From: Rhodoferax bucti
Lineage (GTDB): Bacteria; Pseudomonadota; Gammaproteobacteria; Burkholderiales; Burkholderiaceae_C
NCBI RefSeq assembly: GCF_005876985.1
Contig: NZ_VAHD01000003.1
Span: 62,001-126,000, forward strand
DNA length: 64,000 nucleotides
Direction: 5' to 3'
The notes under the pieces: model-generated
What the model was told of the DNA's origin: nothing
Databases searched by the model: none
What the model saw: only the letters and a program-made list of their open reading frames with translations
Part shown: positions 24,856 to 32,997 of the stretch, in pieces
How positions within the stretch are numbered: the stretch's first letter is position 1
Layout: every line of letters begins with the position of its first letter
Translations under genes and position numbers: made by a program

Positions 24856-26456
24856 CCGCCAAATGCATCATGGTGCTGGGCACCACCAGTGGCGCCGGCA
24901 AAAGCTGGGTCACCACGGCGCTGTGCCGTTACTACGCACGGCAAGGGCTCAAAGTGGTGCCTTTCAAGGCGCAAAACATGAGCAACAACGCCCGCGTCGT
25001 GTCCTCGGCCAGCGGGCAAGGGGAAATCGGCAGCGCGCAGTACTTTCAGGCACTGGCGGCCCGCACCGTGCCGGAAGTGCGCATGAACCCTCTGCTGCTC
25101 AAGCCCGAGCGCGACACCCACAGCCAAGTGGTGCTGATGGGGCAGGTGAGCCCCGAGCTGAGCGCCTTGCCCTGGCGCGGCCGCAGCCTGAAGGTGTGGC
25201 CGCAGATTGCCGCCGCCTTGGACGAGCTGCGTTCGGAAAACGATGTGGTGGTGATTGAAGGCGCCGGCTCGCCCGCCGAAATCAACCTCTCCAGCAGCGA
25301 CGTGGTCAATATGCGCGTGGCCAAGCACGCCGACGCCGCCTGCCTGCTGGTGAGCGACATCGACAAGGGTGGCGCCTTTGCCCACCTCTATGGCACCTGG
25401 GCCTTGCTGCCGGAGGATGAGCGCCGCCTGATCAAAGGCTTTGTGCTCAACAAGTTCCGGGGGGATGCTTCTCTGCTGTCCCCCGCGCCGGAGCGCTTGC
25501 AGGAGCTGACCGGCGTGCCCACGGTAGCGGTGTTGCCCATGTGGTGGCAGCACGGGCTGCCCGAGGAAGACGGCGTGTTTGACGACCGCAGCGTGGCGCG
25601 CGGTTCGGTGGACCTGACGGTAGCGGTGATTGCCTACCCGCGTATGAGCAACTTGGATGAGTTTCAGCCGCTCAAGAACATTCCCGGTCTCAAGCTGCAG
25701 TGGGTGCGCAGCCCCTCCGAATTGGCGGGGCTGAAGGCTTCGGACTGGATCATCTTGCCGGGCTCCAAGCACACCAGTGGGGATTTGGCGTGGCTACGCA
25801 CCCAAGGGCTGGATGCGGCGGTGGCGCGGCATGCAGGGCAGGGTGGGGCGGTGTTGGGGGTGTGTGGCGGGTTGCAGATGCTGGGCGAGGCCTTGATTGA
25901 TCCGCATGGGATTGATGGCAATGCACCGGGGCTGGGGTTGTTGCCGCTGGTGACGGTGTTTGCGCAGGACAAGACGGTTCGGCACACATCCACCGCTTTT
26001 ACCGAGGCGTTTTGCTCGCCCGCGCGGGGAGGCAAAGCCGGGGGGCTCATACTGCCAAACGCGCAGAAATCGCCCCCCGACTTCGCCTCCCCACGCTTGG
26101 TGGGTAGTTCTGACGATGCCTTGCAGCCCTCTTCTCCTTGGGCCGCGCTCGCTGGCGTAACTGTCTCCGGCTACGAGATTCACCATGGGCAAACGGCGCA
26201 GCATGCGGCTATGGCGGCGGCGGGCAACTTGGCGCAGGCGGTGTTGCCCGATGACTTGGGCTGGTGCAACGCGGCGGGCAATGTCATGGGGGTGTATTTG
26301 CACGGCATGTTGGAGGACGCGGCGGTGTTGCAGGCCTTGTTTGGCGCACGTTTGCAGGGCCGTGTGCCTACCTTGGACAGTGTGTTTGACGGCTTGGCCG
26401 ATTACCTGGGCCAGCACTTTGCGCCCGGGGTGTTGGATGGCTTTTTGAAGCGCTGA
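24852..26456 (+). CDS. cobQ: Adenosylcobyric acid synthase (glutamine-hydrolysing)
   Basis: A 534-residue amidotransferase that amidates four carboxylates of adenosylcobyrinic a,c-diamide. The N-terminal synthetase domain has VLGTTSGAGKSWVTTALCR near residue 7 and KAQNMSNNARVV near 38. The class I glutaminase domain has the nucleophile in VLGVCGGLQMLGEAL near 335, and GYEIHHGQT near 440 supplies the His region. Between about residues 385 and 432 there is an insert of atypical composition that coincides with a DNA hairpin element (26026-26092). It is in frame and should be tolerated as a surface loop. The start at 24852 overlaps the preceding stop. Confidence 0.95.
   Translation: MTAKCIMVLGTTSGAGKSWVTTALCRYYARQGLKVVPFKAQNMSNNARVVSSASGQGEIGSAQYFQALAARTVPEVRMNPLLLKPERDTHSQVVLMGQVSPELSALPWRGRSLKVWPQIAAALDELRSENDVVVIEGAGSPAEINLSSSDVVNMRVAKHADAACLLVSDIDKGGAFAHLYGTWALLPEDERRLIKGFVLNKFRGDASLLSPAPERLQELTGVPTVAVLPMWWQHGLPEEDGVFDDRSVARGSVDLTVAVIAYPRMSNLDEFQPLKNIPGLKLQWVRSPSELAGLKASDWIILPGSKHTSGDLAWLRTQGLDAAVARHAGQGGAVLGVCGGLQMLGEALIDPHGIDGNAPGLGLLPLVTVFAQDKTVRHTSTAFTEAFCSPARGGKAGGLILPNAQKSPPDFASPRLVGSSDDALQPSSPWAALAGVTVSGYEIHHGQTAQHAAMAAAGNLAQAVLPDDLGWCNAAGNVMGVYLHGMLEDAAVLQALFGARLQGRVPTLDSVFDGLADYLGQHFAPGVLDGFLKR
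26026..26092. repeat. Palindromic element inserted in frame in cobQ
   Basis: Two 20-base arms, GGGGAGGCAAAGCCGGGGGG at 26026-26045 and CCCCCCGACTTCGCCTCCCC at 26073-26092, are complementary at 18 of 20 positions with a 27-base loop. The whole element is read through in the cobQ frame. Confidence 0.8.
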
Positions 26457-26518
26457 GCCGGTTCTGTACCGGTGTGCTGGCATGCCCGGTGGGGCTTGTG
26501 GGCGCTGCTATGATGCGG

Positions 26519-26692
26519 CGCTTCAGGTGCCCCTTGCTACGGCTTGGGGAGAATCGGGAAGACGGTGTGAATCCGTCGCGTGCCCAACGCTGTAAGGATG
26601 ATGACCCGCGCTCTATGCCACTGGCCGCCAAGGCCGGGAAGGCGCGCCGGGTCAGGTGATTCCGAGCCAGAAGACCGGCCTGATGTTTTTTT
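26519..26692 (+). ncRNA. Cobalamin riboswitch upstream of cobT
   Basis: The segment shows the ordered conserved pieces of a B12 riboswitch. CTTCAGGTGCC comes near the 5' end, then GGGAAGACGGTGTGAATCC, then CAACGCTGTAA. The B12-box-like GCCACTGGCC follows, then GGCCGGGAAGGCG and finally GAGCCAGAAGACCGGCCTGA. The 5' TTCAGG can pair with the 3' CCTGA as P1. Seven T residues at 26686-26692 follow directly, so control may be by transcription termination. It lies between cobQ and cobT and should repress cobT-cobS-phosphatase when adenosylcobalamin is abundant. Confidence 0.93.
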
Positions 26693-26742
26693 AGCGCAGC
26701 AAGGCCGGGCTGCGTTCCATTGATTCAGCACAGGGGAATGCC

Positions 26743-27915
26743 ATGAATACATCGCCGGCGCACGCCGCATCGGGCTCGCACGCCCAAACTTCCGAAATTC
26801 AAAATGACATTGCAGCCGCTTGGGGCCTCGCTCTCGGGCGGACTGCCTTAGCCGATATTGCCGATCCGGCATTGACGCAAGCCTTGCAAGACACGCTCAA
26901 CAACAAAACCAAGCCGCTGGGCTCGCTCGGGCGCCTGGAAGATGTGGCGCTGAAGATCGGGCAGATTTTGGGCACCACCACACCAGTGTTGGAGCAGCCG
27001 CAAATGGTGGTGTTCGCCGGGGACCATGGGCTCACGGCCCGCGGCATTTCGGCCTTTCCGAGTGACGTGACCTGGCAGATGGTGGAGAACTTTCTGGCCG
27101 GTGGCGCGGCGGTGAGCGTGCTCTCCAAGCAAAACGGCATCGCCTTGACGGTGGTGGACTGCGGCGTAAAACACGACTTTCTGGCGGGCTTGCCTGTAGG
27201 CGCCACGCGGCCCGGTCTGCAGGTGCGCAAGGCCCAGGGGGCCGAGCAGGGCACTGCGGATTCGTCTGCGCAGCCTGCGATGACTTCTGCCCAGCGCGAC
27301 CAAGCGCTGCAGCACGGCATGGCACTGGTGAAGGGGCTGCCCGGCAATGCGCTTTTGCTGGGTGAAATGGGCATTGGCAACACATCTGCCGCGTCCATGC
27401 TGCTGGCGCGCCTGGGCGGGCTGGACATTGCGGTGTGCACCGGCGCCGGCACCGGCCTGGACGCGCCTGCGGTGCAGCGCAAAACCGGGGTGCTGCGCGA
27501 GGTGCTGGCCTTGCATGCCGGGGCAACCGCGCCGCTGGATGCGCTAGCGGCTTTTGGGGGCTTTGAGATCGCGACCATGGTGGGCGCGGTGTTGCAGGCG
27601 GCCCAGGAGCGGCGGGTGATTGTGGTGGATGGCTTCATCGCCACCAGCGCCATCGTGGTGGCGCATGCCTTGCAGCCGCATGTGTTGCAGCGCTGTGTGT
27701 TTGCCCACCGCTCGGGCGAGCGGGGCCATGAATTCATGCTGCAGCACCTGGGCGTGCAGGCGCTGCTGGACCTTGGCTTGCGCTTGGGCGAAGGCTCGGG
27801 CGCGGCGCTGGCCTGGCCGTTGCTGCAGTCAGCCTGCACCGTCCTGCGGGATATGGCGAGCTTTGCGTCTGCCGGTGTGTCTGAAAAAGCAGACGCTCCG
27901 GTGGCGGTGGGCTGA
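26743..27915 (+). CDS. cobT: Nicotinate-nucleotide--dimethylbenzimidazole phosphoribosyltransferase
   Basis: A 390-residue enzyme that makes alpha-ribazole phosphate from nicotinate mononucleotide and dimethylbenzimidazole for the lower ligand of B12. The N-terminal KTKPLGSLGRLEDVALKIGQ, VVFAGDHGLTARGISAFPSDV (read in parts) near 88, LLGEMGIGNTSAAS near 205 and the C-terminal LGLRLGEGSGAALAWPL are all conserved. The catalytic glutamate in the latter (GEGSGA) is present. AGGGGAAT precedes the ATG. It is the first gene behind the cobalamin riboswitch. An N-terminal extension of about 30 residues is slightly longer than usual. Confidence 0.96.
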   Translation: MNTSPAHAASGSHAQTSEIQNDIAAAWGLALGRTALADIADPALTQALQDTLNNKTKPLGSLGRLEDVALKIGQILGTTTPVLEQPQMVVFAGDHGLTARGISAFPSDVTWQMVENFLAGGAAVSVLSKQNGIALTVVDCGVKHDFLAGLPVGATRPGLQVRKAQGAEQGTADSSAQPAMTSAQRDQALQHGMALVKGLPGNALLLGEMGIGNTSAASMLLARLGGLDIAVCTGAGTGLDAPAVQRKTGVLREVLALHAGATAPLDALAAFGGFEIATMVGAVLQAAQERRVIVVDGFIATSAIVVAHALQPHVLQRCVFAHRSGERGHEFMLQHLGVQALLDLGLRLGEGSGAALAWPLLQSACTVLRDMASFASAGVSEKADAPVAVG

Positions 27916-27933
27916 GCCCGGCGTACGCTCGCT

Positions 27934-28815
27934 ATGCGCAGTTTCATTCGCCACTACCTGCTGGCCCTGCAGTTTTTCAGCCGCGTGCCGGTTACTGGGC
28001 GGCTAGCGGACTGGGTGGGCTTCAGCCCGGTCATGCTGCGCGCCAGTGCGGCGCACTTTCCCGGGGTCGGCTGGCTGGTGGGGGGCTCGGTGGCGTTCCT
28101 CACGTGGGGCTTGCTGGTGCTGTTACCCCCAGGGCCGTTCGCGCCCCTGGTGGCGGCCGCTTTGGGCACCGCCTGGAGCGTGGTGATGACCGGCGCCTTC
28201 CATGAAGACGGTTTGGCCGATGTGGCCGACGGCCTGGGCGGCAGCCTGAACCGCGAGCGCGCCTTGGAGATCATGAAGGACTCGCGCGTCGGCGCCTTCG
28301 GGGCCATTGCGGTCATGCTGGCGCTGCTGTGCAAAGTGGCACTTCTTGCCCTGCTGGGCTCGATCAGCACAGGCTTGATGGTGGCAGGCGCGTTTGCCGC
28401 CCATGTGGTGTCGCGCACCTGGCCGCTGCTGACCATCCGGCTGCTGCCGCATGTGGGGGAGGCTGCCCAGTCCAAGTCCAAGCCCTTGGCGGGCCAGATC
28501 AGCGGGGCTGCGCTAGCGGTCGCGCTTTTATGGTGTTTGGGGGCACTAGTGCTCGTGATATCTGCGCAAGCAGCTATGCTTTTAATAGCGAATAGCCCCT
28601 CCGGGGTGATGGCTTGTGCAGCTCTGTGGCTGGTTGCCGTGGTGTGCAGCGTGCTCGCTTGGGGCTGGATGCACCGCTGGTTTGCGCGGCGGCTGCAGGG
28701 CTTTACCGGCGATTGCCTGGGCGCGGCACAGCAGGTGTGCGAAATCGCGTTTTACCTGGGGCTGGCCCTGGCGAGCGGCCCCTTGATGCGTGTACTCCAG
28801 GGAGCTACTTTGTGA
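27934..28815 (+). CDS. cobS: Adenosylcobinamide-GDP ribazoletransferase (cobalamin synthase)
   Basis: A 293-residue inner-membrane enzyme that joins adenosylcobinamide-GDP with alpha-ribazole (phosphate), the last assembly step. QFFSRVPV near residue 13, FHEDGLADVADGLGG near 90 and MKDSRVGAFGA near 112 are the family hallmarks, with aspartates for Mg binding. About six hydrophobic segments follow. The region near residues 203-220 (GALVLVISAQAAMLLIA) corresponds to a copy of the dispersed repeat. It overlaps the phosphatase gene downstream (GTGA). It is controlled, with cobT, by the upstream riboswitch. Confidence 0.94.
   Translation: MRSFIRHYLLALQFFSRVPVTGRLADWVGFSPVMLRASAAHFPGVGWLVGGSVAFLTWGLLVLLPPGPFAPLVAAALGTAWSVVMTGAFHEDGLADVADGLGGSLNRERALEIMKDSRVGAFGAIAVMLALLCKVALLALLGSISTGLMVAGAFAAHVVSRTWPLLTIRLLPHVGEAAQSKSKPLAGQISGAALAVALLWCLGALVLVISAQAAMLLIANSPSGVMACAALWLVAVVCSVLAWGWMHRWFARRLQGFTGDCLGAAQQVCEIAFYLGLALASGPLMRVLQGATL
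28541..28592 (-). repeat. Copy of the dispersed repeat inside cobS
   Basis: On the minus strand it reads GCTATTAAAAGCATAGCTGC, then TTGCGCAGATATCACGAGCA, then CTAG. This is close to the consensus core AGCTGCTTGCGC with flanking GCTAT and CTAG boxes. It is read in frame through a membrane segment. Confidence 0.75.
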
Positions 28816-29372
28816 GCCTGTGGGTGGTGCGCCATGCGCGCCCTCTGGTGGCCGAGGGCACGTGCTACGGCCGGCTGGACATGCCCGCTGACTCGCAAGA
28901 CACCGCGCGCGCGGCCACCGCCTTGGCCGCCGCGCTGCCACCGCAGGGCACAATTTTTTACTCTCCGCTACAAAGATGTGAGCAGCTTGCGCACGCGCTG
29001 TGTGCGCTACGGCCCGATTTGGCTTCAAATTGCATGCCCGACGCCCGCCTGATAGAGATGGATTTCGGCACCCACGAAGGGCAGGCCTGGGCCGCCATTC
29101 CCCACGCGCTGATGCAGGCCTGGACGGACGATTTTGCCCACCACCGGTTTGGTGGCGGCGAGTCGGTGCAGCAGTTCATGGCGCGTGTGGGTGCTGCGTG
29201 GGACGATTACCAGCAGCGCCTGCGCGATAGCCCTGGCTACGATGTGGTGTGGATCAGTCACGCCGGCGTGGCGCGTGCGGTGCAGCTGCTGTCCCAAGGG
29301 CAGCGGCAGGTGCTACAGGCAAAAAATTGGCCCCAAGAGGGGCCGGCGTTCGGGGAATGGCGCTGCTTTTGA
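28812..29372 (+). CDS. cobC: Alpha-ribazole phosphatase / histidine phosphatase family protein
   Basis: A 186-residue histidine phosphatase. The phosphohistidine motif VVRHARPL is at residues 4-11 (the usual RHG is RHA here) and the second catalytic His is in WISHAGVAR near 149. FYSPLQRCEQLA near 52 and EMDFGTHEGQAW near 81 fit the alpha-ribazole-5'-phosphate phosphatase group. It starts with GTG at 28812, overlapping the cobS stop as GTGA. Being last in the riboswitch operon with cobT and cobS supports removal of the phosphate from alpha-ribazole phosphate or cobalamin phosphate. It shares its symbol with the aminotransferase by convention. The 3' end is convergent with an HDOD gene. Confidence 0.85.
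   Translation: MSLWVVRHARPLVAEGTCYGRLDMPADSQDTARAATALAAALPPQGTIFYSPLQRCEQLAHALCALRPDLASNCMPDARLIEMDFGTHEGQAWAAIPHALMQAWTDDFAHHRFGGGESVQQFMARVGAAWDDYQQRLRDSPGYDVVWISHAGVARAVQLLSQGQRQVLQAKNWPQEGPAFGEWRCF
28965..29031 (+). repeat. Repeat-like segment inside the ribazole phosphatase gene
   Basis: Contains GCTACAAAGATGTGAGCAGC, then TTGCGCACGCGCTGTGTGCG, then CTACGGCCCGATTTGGCTTC. The tail GCCCGATTTG plus CTT and AAATT closely matches the copy at 50467-50530. The encoded LQRCEQLAHAL is also expected in the protein family, so part of the similarity could be coincidental. Confidence 0.45.
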
Positions 29373-29395
29373 CCGCAGGCTACGCCAGCAACGAA

Positions 29396-30214
29396 TCAGG
29401 TGAGTGAAGAAATGTCGCTGAAGGTTTCAGGGTCCGGCACGCTGGCGGCCAGAGCTTCGGCATCCAGCCCCAGGTAGTTGAGCACGGTGGGGGACGACGC
29501 CCGCACGGTAGCTTGCACCTGGGCCAGGTCGCTGCAGCGGTCGGCCCACAGGGCGGCCAGGTGCACCACCGCGCACAGGCGCGATTCGCTCACTGCGGCC
29601 AGCGCGTCGGCGCAGTTGCCCAAGGCTTGCACCACTTCTTCTGGGAAATCCCATCGGCGGGTCACTTCGCCGGTGATCTGGCCTTCGTCGTAGCCAATTT
29701 GGTCCCGCTCGCGCTGCCAGCGCTCACCGGGGGCGCAGGGGGCTCTTTCAATGGCGGGCATCACATCGGGGCTGTGCAGGGCAATCACCAGCTCGCCCAG
29801 GCGCAGCATCATGGCGGTGAGCCAGGCCTGCTGCTCGTCGACCTTGCACTGGCCGGCCAAAAATTTGGCGTAACCCGCGCACACCATGCTGTAGCGCCAG
29901 AACTCCAGGCGGTTCACGCTGTCGGGCAGCTTGAACACCTGCGCCATGCAAATGCCCAGCGCCCGCGCGCGGATTTGCGCCATGCCGACCACGCTCACGG
30001 CGTTGTCCAGCGTGGTCACCGAGCGCGACAAACCAAACAAGGCGCTGTTGGCCATGCGCAGCAGCGTGGTCGTCAGGGCGGGGTCTTTGGCGATGATGTC
30101 CCGCACCGTCACGACATCGGCATCCTCGTCATTGAGGGTGCGGATCAGCGCGTGGGCCGCTTCCGGCATCACGGGCAATTTGACGGTCTGGATAAAAGTG
30201 GTGATTTCCGGCAT
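29396..30214 (-). CDS. HDOD-domain signalling protein
   Basis: A 272-residue protein consisting mainly of an HDOD domain, a degenerate HD-related domain used in bacterial regulation. KLPVMPEAAHALIRTL near residue 12, DIIAKDPALTTTLLRMANSALF near 38 (read in parts) and TLDNAVSVVGMAQIRA near 68 are typical. The ATG at 30214 is chosen because the homologous start of the paralogue at 30881-31687 aligns there. The stretch before it would overlap nth. The output is unknown; such proteins often act in motility or c-di-GMP-linked control. It is a clear paralogue of the HDOD gene on the other side of nth. Confidence 0.85.
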   Translation of the reverse strand: MPEITTFIQTVKLPVMPEAAHALIRTLNDEDADVVTVRDIIAKDPALTTTLLRMANSALFGLSRSVTTLDNAVSVVGMAQIRARALGICMAQVFKLPDSVNRLEFWRYSMVCAGYAKFLAGQCKVDEQQAWLTAMMLRLGELVIALHSPDVMPAIERAPCAPGERWQRERDQIGYDEGQITGEVTRRWDFPEEVVQALGNCADALAAVSESRLCAVVHLAALWADRCSDLAQVQATVRASSPTVLNYLGLDAEALAASVPDPETFSDISSLT

Positions 30215-30239
30215 GAAGCTTTGCTGGTTACGGTGTCTG

Positions 30240-30884
30240 TCAGCCTGCGGGTGCAGGCGTCTTGAGTTTATATCCACACGCTTGATTTACGCTGCATTGC
30301 CAGCACAAAGGTTTGCGTGCCTGGCACACATAGCGGCCATGCAGGATCAGCCAGTGGTGGGCATCCACCAAAAACCGTTCGGGAATGCGTTTGAGCAGTT
30401 TTTGCTCTACCTCCAAAGGCGTTTTGCCCGGTGCCATGCCGGTGCGGTTGCCCAGGCGAAACAGGTGGGTGTCCACCGCCATGGTGGGCTGGCCAAAGGC
30501 CACGTTAAGCACCACATTGGCGGTTTTGCGCCCCACGCCAGGCAGGGCTTCGAGGGCCTCGCGCTCTGCGGGCACACGGCCGCCATGCAACTCCACCAGC
30601 ATGCGGCAGGCCTCCATCAAATGTTTGGCTTTGCTGCGGTACAGGCCGATGGTTTTGATGTGGGCTTCCAGGCCTTCCTGTCCAAGATCGAGAATTTTTT
30701 GCGGCGTATTGACCACGGCGAACAGCTTGCGGGTGGCCTTGTTGACGCCCACATCGGTGGCCTGGGCGGACAACAACACGGCCGCCAACAACTCAAATAC
30801 CGAGCTGAATTCCAGCTCGGTTTGGGGGTGAGGGTTGGCGGCCTGCAGGGTGGCGAAAAACTGGTCGATCTGGGCAGGTTTCAC
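30240..30884 (-). CDS. nth: Endonuclease III
   Basis: A 214-residue DNA glycosylase/AP lyase that removes oxidised pyrimidines. The helix-hairpin-helix LPGVGRKTANVVLN (with catalytic Lys) is near residue 114, and VDTHLFRLGNR near 137 supplies the catalytic Asp. The C-terminal 4Fe-4S cluster ligands have the standard spacing C-x6-C-x2-C-x5-C (CQARKPLCWQCSVNQAC). Length is normal. The ATG overlaps the stop of the upstream HDOD gene (ATGA), so the two are co-translated. A second HDOD gene follows 25 bases downstream. Confidence 0.96.
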   Translation of the reverse strand: MKPAQIDQFFATLQAANPHPQTELEFSSVFELLAAVLLSAQATDVGVNKATRKLFAVVNTPQKILDLGQEGLEAHIKTIGLYRSKAKHLMEACRMLVELHGGRVPAEREALEALPGVGRKTANVVLNVAFGQPTMAVDTHLFRLGNRTGMAPGKTPLEVEQKLLKRIPERFLVDAHHWLILHGRYVCQARKPLCWQCSVNQACGYKLKTPAPAG

Positions 30885-31687
30885 AGGTGGGTGATATTTA
30901 CAAAACTGTCTTCTTTGGGAAATTTGGCGTGCAGCCAGTCGATGTCCAGCATGAGCGCGCCCAAAACGTCTGCGGGCAGTGTATCAATCACTTCGGGGCC
31001 GTTGTGGTCGGTTTCAGCCATCAGGCCGGCGAGATGCAATATGCCCGCCAGACGTGAGAAGCCGTGGGTGGTGACCGGCTCTGCCGACTGGGCCAAGGCC
31101 TGCACCATTTGCGGCGGAAAGTTCCAGCGCCGTGCCAGCTCGGAGGTGATTTGCCCTTCGGTAAAGCCCGTCAGGCGGGCTTCGCGCTGCCAGCGCACAC
31201 CCGGGATGTGGGGCAGCTTTTCAATCTCTTGCAACACCTCCGGCTCGGCCTGCACGATCAGCAGCTCGCCCAAGCGCAGCATCATGCCGGTGAGCCAGGC
31301 TTGCTGGCCGTCCATGCCCAGGCCCGTGGCCAGCCACTGCGCGTAGCCGGCGCAGGCCATGCTGGTGCGCCAGAATTCCTGGCGGTCCAGGCCCGGAATG
31401 TCGGGAAACGCCTCACTCAGGCAGGCCCCCAGCGCTAAAGTACGCACCTTGCTCATGCCCACCATGCTGATGGCATCATCCAAGCTGCTGACGCCGCGCG
31501 GCAGCCCGAACTGGGCGCTGTTGGCCAGGCGCAGCAGCTTGGCGGACAGGGCCGGGTCTTTGGCGATGAGATCGCGAATGTGCGGGACGCTGGTGCTGTC
31601 ATCATTCAGGGACTGAATGAGCGCATGCGCCACCTCGGACATGGAGGGCAATTTGACTGTTTCAAAGAACGCTGCGAGCTGGGTCAT
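30881..31687 (-). CDS. HDOD-domain signalling protein, paralogue
   Basis: A 268-residue HDOD protein. It shows KLPSMSEVAHALIQSL near residue 12, RDLIAKDPALSAKLLRLANSAQF near 38 (read in parts) and SLDDAISMVGMSKVRTLALG near 68. It is similar along its length to the protein at 29396-30214, including a shared GERW/GVRWQRE-like segment and the LGELVI/LGELLIV helix. It is the first gene of the HDOD-nth-HDOD run and divergent from an aminotransferase gene. The start is preceded by GGAGAC. Function unknown beyond regulation. Confidence 0.85.
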   Translation of the reverse strand: MTQLAAFFETVKLPSMSEVAHALIQSLNDDSTSVPHIRDLIAKDPALSAKLLRLANSAQFGLPRGVSSLDDAISMVGMSKVRTLALGACLSEAFPDIPGLDRQEFWRTSMACAGYAQWLATGLGMDGQQAWLTGMMLRLGELLIVQAEPEVLQEIEKLPHIPGVRWQREARLTGFTEGQITSELARRWNFPPQMVQALAQSAEPVTTHGFSRLAGILHLAGLMAETDHNGPEVIDTLPADVLGALMLDIDWLHAKFPKEDSFVNITHL

Positions 31688-31748
31688 GGTGTCTCCTGGT
31701 TCGTCTGTCGGGCCGTTGTCGGAGACAATTTACTCCTACTTTTGCTGC

Positions 31749-31778
31749 TTGTGAATCTTGTTTTGTACTGACTATTAA
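31749..31778 (+). promoter_or_regulatory. Possible sigma-70 promoter of the aminotransferase gene
   Basis: TTGTGA at 31749-31754 and TATTAA at 31773-31778 are separated by 18 bases in a markedly AT-rich 120-base divergent spacer. The ATG follows 31 bases further on. Confidence 0.35.
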
Positions 31779-31809
31779 TAATTTTTTGTTTGAATTGTGA
31801 AATAAGAAT

Positions 31810-32997
31810 ATGCAATTTGCCGACCGTCTGAACAACGTAGAAACCTCCGCCATCCGTGAACTTTTCAAGCTGCTGGGCAAGCCCGGCATCATCAGCTTTG
31901 CCGGTGGTTTTCCTGACCCTGCCTTGTTTGATGTGGAGGGCATCCGCCAGGCAACCGACGCCGTGCTCACCGCCAACCCGGGCCCGGTACTGCAATACGG
32001 TGCCACCGAAGGCTGGCAACCCCTGCGCGAAGGCATTAGCCTGCACATGGCCGGCAAAGGCGCCACGGTGGCGCCGGACGGGCTGATCGTCACCACCGGC
32101 AGCCAGCAGGCGCTGGACCTGATCGGCAAAACCATGATTTCCCCTGGCGACAAAGTCATCATGGAGGCGCCTACCTTCTTGGCCACCATCCAGTGCTTCC
32201 GCCTTTATGGTGCGCAGGTGATTGGCGCCCCCATCGATGCGCATGGCGTGGATGTGGACAAGCTCGAAGCCTTGATCGAAGAACACAAACCCAAGCTGGT
32301 GTACCTGATTCCGTCCTTCGGCAACCCCAGCGGGGCGATGCTGAGCCTGGAACGCCGCAAGCGCATTCTGGAAATCGCCGCCCGTACCCAAACCCTGGTG
32401 GTGGAAGACGACCCCTACGGCGAGCTGTTTTTTGACCAAGCGCCTCCGCCCAGCCTGTTGGCCTTGAGTGACGAGGTGCCCGGCAGCCGCGAGTGGTTGG
32501 CGCATTGCGGCAGCTTCAGCAAAGTGCTGAGCCCCGGTTTGCGCGTGGGCTGGCTGATCGCGCCGCCTGCTTTGCTCAGCCGCGCCACCATGTGCAAGCA
32601 GTTCAGCGATGCCCATACCAGCAACCTGACCCAGGCCACCGCCGCCCATTACCTCACCCTGAACCGCTTGCCCACGGCGCTTGCAGCCGTGCGCACCACC
32701 TATGCAGAGCGGGCCCGTGTGATGGCGGCGTGCTTGCAATCGGAGTTGGGCGATGCGATTGCGTTTGACGCTCCGCAGGGCGGCATGTTCTTCTGGGCCC
32801 GTTTGACGGGCGCACACGGCAAGCCCACCCACGCGGGCGACTTTGCCAAGCGGGCTATCGACAAGCTGGTGGCGTTTGTGCCGGGCGCGCCGTTCTATGC
32901 CCATGACCCGGACCAGACGACCCTGCGCCTGAGCTTTGCCACGGCGGACGTGGCCAAGATTCAAGAGGGTATTGCCCGCCTGGGGCAGGCGCTGTAA
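31810..32997 (+). CDS. PLP-dependent aminotransferase, class I/II (2-aminoadipate-like)
   Basis: A 395-residue fold-type I PLP enzyme. GIISFAGGFPDPALFD near residue 26 and LQYGATEGWQPLRE near 61 are typical of the LysN/MocR-type subgroup. YLIPSFGNPSGAMLS near 171 holds the conserved Asn. CGSFSKVLSPGLRVGW near 234 includes the Schiff-base Lys and the phosphate-binding Arg. No DNA-binding domain is present, so it is an enzyme, not a MocR regulator. Substrate is not determinable; 2-aminoadipate or aromatic/branched amino acids are options. The stop codon lies inside a perfect hairpin. Confidence 0.85.
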   Translation: MQFADRLNNVETSAIRELFKLLGKPGIISFAGGFPDPALFDVEGIRQATDAVLTANPGPVLQYGATEGWQPLREGISLHMAGKGATVAPDGLIVTTGSQQALDLIGKTMISPGDKVIMEAPTFLATIQCFRLYGAQVIGAPIDAHGVDVDKLEALIEEHKPKLVYLIPSFGNPSGAMLSLERRKRILEIAARTQTLVVEDDPYGELFFDQAPPPSLLALSDEVPGSREWLAHCGSFSKVLSPGLRVGWLIAPPALLSRATMCKQFSDAHTSNLTQATAAHYLTLNRLPTALAAVRTTYAERARVMAACLQSELGDAIAFDAPQGGMFFWARLTGAHGKPTHAGDFAKRAIDKLVAFVPGAPFYAHDPDQTTLRLSFATADVAKIQEGIARLGQAL

